Shown here piece by piece: positions 61,779 to 64,000 of a DNA stretch of 64,000 nucleotides (position 1 is the stretch's first letter; each line of letters begins with the position of its first letter). Below the pieces are notes generated by a model. That model did no database searches and had not been told where the DNA came from. It saw only the letters and a list, made by a program, of their open reading frames with translations. Position numbers and translations under genes: made by a program. Source of the stretch: Heyndrickxia ginsengihumi (GTDB taxonomy: Bacteria; Bacillota; Bacilli; Bacillales; Bacillaceae_C); the NCBI RefSeq assembly GCF_011008565.1, contig NZ_JAAIWK010000001.1, positions 186,001-250,000 on the forward strand, read 5' to 3'.

Positions 61779-62894
61779 CTACAAAATCCCACGCTCTTTT
61801 AAAATTTTGAGACTTAAATACTTCTCAATTGTATTTTTAATAACCCTTGAATTTGTTAAGTTTTTTAGTTCTACAGCAAGTCCTTCCAACATATCTTCTT
61901 TGTCGGCTGATGACAATATATCCTTTTCCTCTTGTGGTAGACTTTCAATAGATTCATTGAATCGACTCACTAATAATGAATATTTATCCTCATAGCTTAA
62001 CCCTTCAAACCGAATACATTCGGTAATTCTAGAAAAGATAGCAGAACCTACACTCTTTTCAATTTCATCTTTCGTGGAGTAGTTAGATGTACAAATAAAA
62101 ATTGCATTGTCAACTTTGGCTGTATAATTCCTATCCACTATTTTACCTTCGTCAAATAGTTCATAAAATGCACTGTACAAATTAGGGTGTACTTTATCAA
62201 ACTCATCAAATAATACAACATTGGTTTCCCTATAAAGTAAATTCTTCGCCAAACTATCCTCTTGTGGGTCTGAGCCAAATAAAAATCTGTAGGCATGTTC
62301 CGTTTGATACATTGATAATTGAAATCTTTTTATATTATCATTTGCATATATGGCCTCGGATATTATTTTAGCTGTTTCTGTTTTTCCCACTCCAGGAGGA
62401 CCATAAAACATAATGACTATTGGTTTGTTACTGTGCCGAACTCTTGATACATTAATGACAGGCAGCAAAACATTTAGTACATGTTCTTGTCCGATAATCC
62501 TCTCTTGATATAGTTTTTTTAGTTCTATTAGTTTCTCTACAGCAAGCTTTCCGTAATCATGGTACTTTACTTCCACAACATGATTTCTTTGAAGTGATTC
62601 AACGATATTATTGGGGGGATTTTGGAAGTAAATATTTTCACATTCAACGTTCCTAAATAAGAGCATTATATTATTGATTAAATTTGTCGTCATAGATGCA
62701 TACTCTTGTCTATAACAAACAATCGTGTTGTAAGAATATTCATTGGGAGTCCATGATGAATCTTCTGTTCTAATAGTAAAAGAACGTTCCACTTCAACAA
62801 CTTGCATCATTACTTCATTCATTGTGGTATATGAATGTTCTTCAATAAATTCATTAAAAGCATTATCTGGACCATAAAAAATTTTAACTTTCAT
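61779..62894 (-). CDS. AAA+ ATPase, ClpB-D2-like, of the SIR2 cassette
   Basis: A 371-residue protein. Residues 1-120 are an unrecognised N-terminal domain. A single ClpA/ClpB-type AAA+ module follows, beginning IIGQEHVLNVLLPVINVSR, with Walker A GPPGVGKT (165-172), Walker B VVLFDEFDKV (226-235), sensor Asn in CTSNYS and an arginine in FSRITEC. It lacks the ClpP-docking loop and a second AAA domain. Start ATG 62894 has GGAG nine bases upstream and overlaps the end of the upstream gene by 11 bases. It probably acts as the energy-using sensor or remodeller that gates the SIR2 effector. That is inference from context. Confidence 0.85.
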   Translation of the reverse strand: MKVKIFYGPDNAFNEFIEEHSYTTMNEVMMQVVEVERSFTIRTEDSSWTPNEYSYNTIVCYRQEYASMTTNLINNIMLLFRNVECENIYFQNPPNNIVESLQRNHVVEVKYHDYGKLAVEKLIELKKLYQERIIGQEHVLNVLLPVINVSRVRHSNKPIVIMFYGPPGVGKTETAKIISEAIYANDNIKRFQLSMYQTEHAYRFLFGSDPQEDSLAKNLLYRETNVVLFDEFDKVHPNLYSAFYELFDEGKIVDRNYTAKVDNAIFICTSNYSTKDEIEKSVGSAIFSRITECIRFEGLSYEDKYSLLVSRFNESIESLPQEEKDILSSADKEDMLEGLAVELKNLTNSRVIKNTIEKYLSLKILKERGIL

Positions 62895-63717
62895 TATTAG
62901 CAACTCCAGCCAATATAACATCATAGACACTTAACATTTCTTCATTAACCTCTTGTTCAGTTTTGGAACCATCACTTCTTTCTCTTTCAACGAGGTTTTC
63001 AAAAGCACTATTATTATCAGTAGCCCTTTTTTCCCCGAACTCTGATTCCCATTCTAATTCTTTTTCTGTACATTCTCCTACTTTTATACCTACAATAGTA
63101 AGATTCATCTTTGTTAAGTCATTTAGTCTATAGTTATTTCTCAAAGCATTAAAATTAAATCTAAATACCTTTTTTTCCTCAACTGAGATTAACTCGTAAT
63201 ATCCCTTCGCATCATTAAATATTTGGTCTAATGCTCCAAGCTGAATAGGCATATCATTTCCAAATGACTCTTCTTTAATTACCTTAAGCATTGGTGATAT
63301 TACTTTTAGAAATGTAACAGAATTAGGAACAAAGGATAATCTTACTCTTTCAAAAACACCAAATTCCGTTGGTAAATTCTCTTGTTTCTCCTTATATACA
63401 TCATCGATAAAATTTGATAATACAGTACTACTTAGAGTTTCGCTGACTTTACTATCTCCATTTTTATTGTAGGATGCACTTCCAGCAATTCTCCCTTTTA
63501 TTCCAAATAAAGAGTCAACTATTAATGATAGTATTTTAGGGTCAGATGAAGCCTCAATTCCAACTTCACCTGCAATATTTTTTACACGTTGAATAATATC
63601 AGAAGATACTTTGTCATAACGTCCACCATGTTTTGCTTCTAAATAATCCATTGCTGAACCCTCATCAAAGTAGACGACTTTTAGCAAATGGCGTTTATTA
63701 ACGTCTTTCCTTTTCAA
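62884..63717 (-). CDS. DUF6414-like protein of the SIR2 cassette
   Basis: A 277-residue protein starting at TTG 63717, which has GGAGGG six bases upstream; the frame runs to 63759 without such a site. The N-terminus LLKVVYFDEGSAMDYLEAKHGG resembles the opening of DUF6414 proteins. The middle (SFVPNSVTFLKVISPMLKVI; LGALDQIFNDAKGYYELISV; FRFNFNALRNNYRLNDLTKM) mixes strands and helices. The last 60 residues are acidic and probably flexible. No catalytic motif is seen. It overlaps the AAA+ gene by 11 bases and so is translated with it. A sensor or adaptor role is possible but unsupported. Confidence 0.72.
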   Translation of the reverse strand: MKRKDVNKRHLLKVVYFDEGSAMDYLEAKHGGRYDKVSSDIIQRVKNIAGEVGIEASSDPKILSLIVDSLFGIKGRIAGSASYNKNGDSKVSETLSSTVLSNFIDDVYKEKQENLPTEFGVFERVRLSFVPNSVTFLKVISPMLKVIKEESFGNDMPIQLGALDQIFNDAKGYYELISVEEKKVFRFNFNALRNNYRLNDLTKMNLTIVGIKVGECTEKELEWESEFGEKRATDNNSAFENLVERERSDGSKTEQEVNEEMLSVYDVILAGVANNES

Positions 63718-63788
63718 ATGTATCCCTCCATACAGAGTTTGTAATCCTAAAACAAACACACTAAAAGAACGTATATTCCCATTATATA

Positions 63789-64000
63789 TTAACTTTTAAA
63801 ATAATGTAATTGAATGTCCTCATCATTCATTATACCTATCCTTAATATTGTAAGACTTTTGAGAATTACTTCTTCTTTAAACTCAATCTCCATTTCGTTT
63901 ATCATTAGTTGATTTAACTCTTCAGTATCTTCCAAAATTATCATTGCTTGATAGTATGGTAGTATAAAGTCCTCTACTTTTTCACCATTGCTTAGATATT
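63789..64000 (-). CDS. Unknown protein, C-terminal part, first visible gene of the cassette
   Basis: The minus-strand frame is open from the right edge to TAA at 63789-63791, giving 70 residues (YLSNGEKVEDFILPYYQAMI onward, ending NDEDIQLHYFKS). It is helical, acidic and rich in Ile and Glu, with no recognised motif. It lies 71 bases upstream of the DUF6414-like gene in the same direction, so it may be part of the same operon. The N-terminus is outside the window. Confidence 0.6.
   Translation of the reverse strand, partial: YLSNGEKVEDFILPYYQAMIILEDTEELNQLMINEMEIEFKEEVILKSLTILRIGIMNDEDIQLHYFKS

Overview
The window reads as chromosome of a low-GC, spore-former-type Firmicute of the family Bacillaceae. 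Genes carry strong GGAGG-type ribosome binding sites and several TTG/GTG starts. Families and control signals are Bacillus-like: YtxJ, a YjgC/YjgD pair, AhpC/AhpF with a PerR-type box, PurR- and PucR-like boxes, CcpA cre sites, an AraR-type palindrome, and a sigma-54 promoter before a mannose-class PTS. I would not name a species. No rRNA, tRNA, CRISPR array or intact insertion sequence was seen.

Layout. 1-3.8 kb: end of a sodium:solute symporter, queF with a preQ1-I riboswitch, an Hsp20 chaperone, YtxJ and an amino-acid permease. 3.9-10.1 kb: two molybdopterin oxidoreductases, one (YjgC-like, 996 aa) in an operon with a DUF1641 protein and a Cys-free HMA-like protein, plus an unlisted 43-aa zinc-ribbon gene. 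10.3-14 kb: an MFS drug exporter, a TetR regulator and a quinone-reductase-like enzyme whose promoter carries a 28-bp palindrome. 14.2-23.9 kb: small membrane proteins, a histidine kinase/response regulator pair in reversed order, a chemoreceptor, GMP reductase, a macrolide-type glycosyltransferase and a DUF421 protein. 24-26.5 kb: a TetR regulator divergent from an ABC-2 exporter, with two operators of identical geometry between them. 26.6-29.5 kb: allantoinase and its NCS1 permease.

29.5-31.7 kb is a graveyard of short broken genes. 31.7-35.9 kb: a GGDEF protein and ahpCF. 36.8-48 kb is an L-arabinose region: sugar transporter, araA, araD, a non-classical araB, then a GPH transporter, a 799-aa uncharacterised protein that may be a glycosidase, and a divergent AraC-type regulator. 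The logic would be import of arabinose or arabinosides, cleavage inside the cell, then isomerase, kinase and epimerase steps to xylulose-5-phosphate. 48.3-52.2 kb: a mannose-class PTS operon (extra IIB, IIAB, IIC, IID, ManO) behind a sigma-54 promoter and an array of GATACACAAA boxes. 52.8-57 kb: a heterodimeric ABC exporter with its MarR regulator. 57.5-59.8 kb: a LysR regulator and a BenE-type permease.

59.9-64 kb is the most unusual part. A very AT-rich, same-strand cassette encodes a SIR2-domain protein, a ClpB-D2-like AAA+ ATPase, a DUF6414-like protein and the end of a further unknown gene. It looks like an NAD-targeting anti-phage system that I cannot match to a named type. A dispersed repeat borders it, and relatives of that repeat lie at 48.0, 52.5 and 57.0-57.4 kb.
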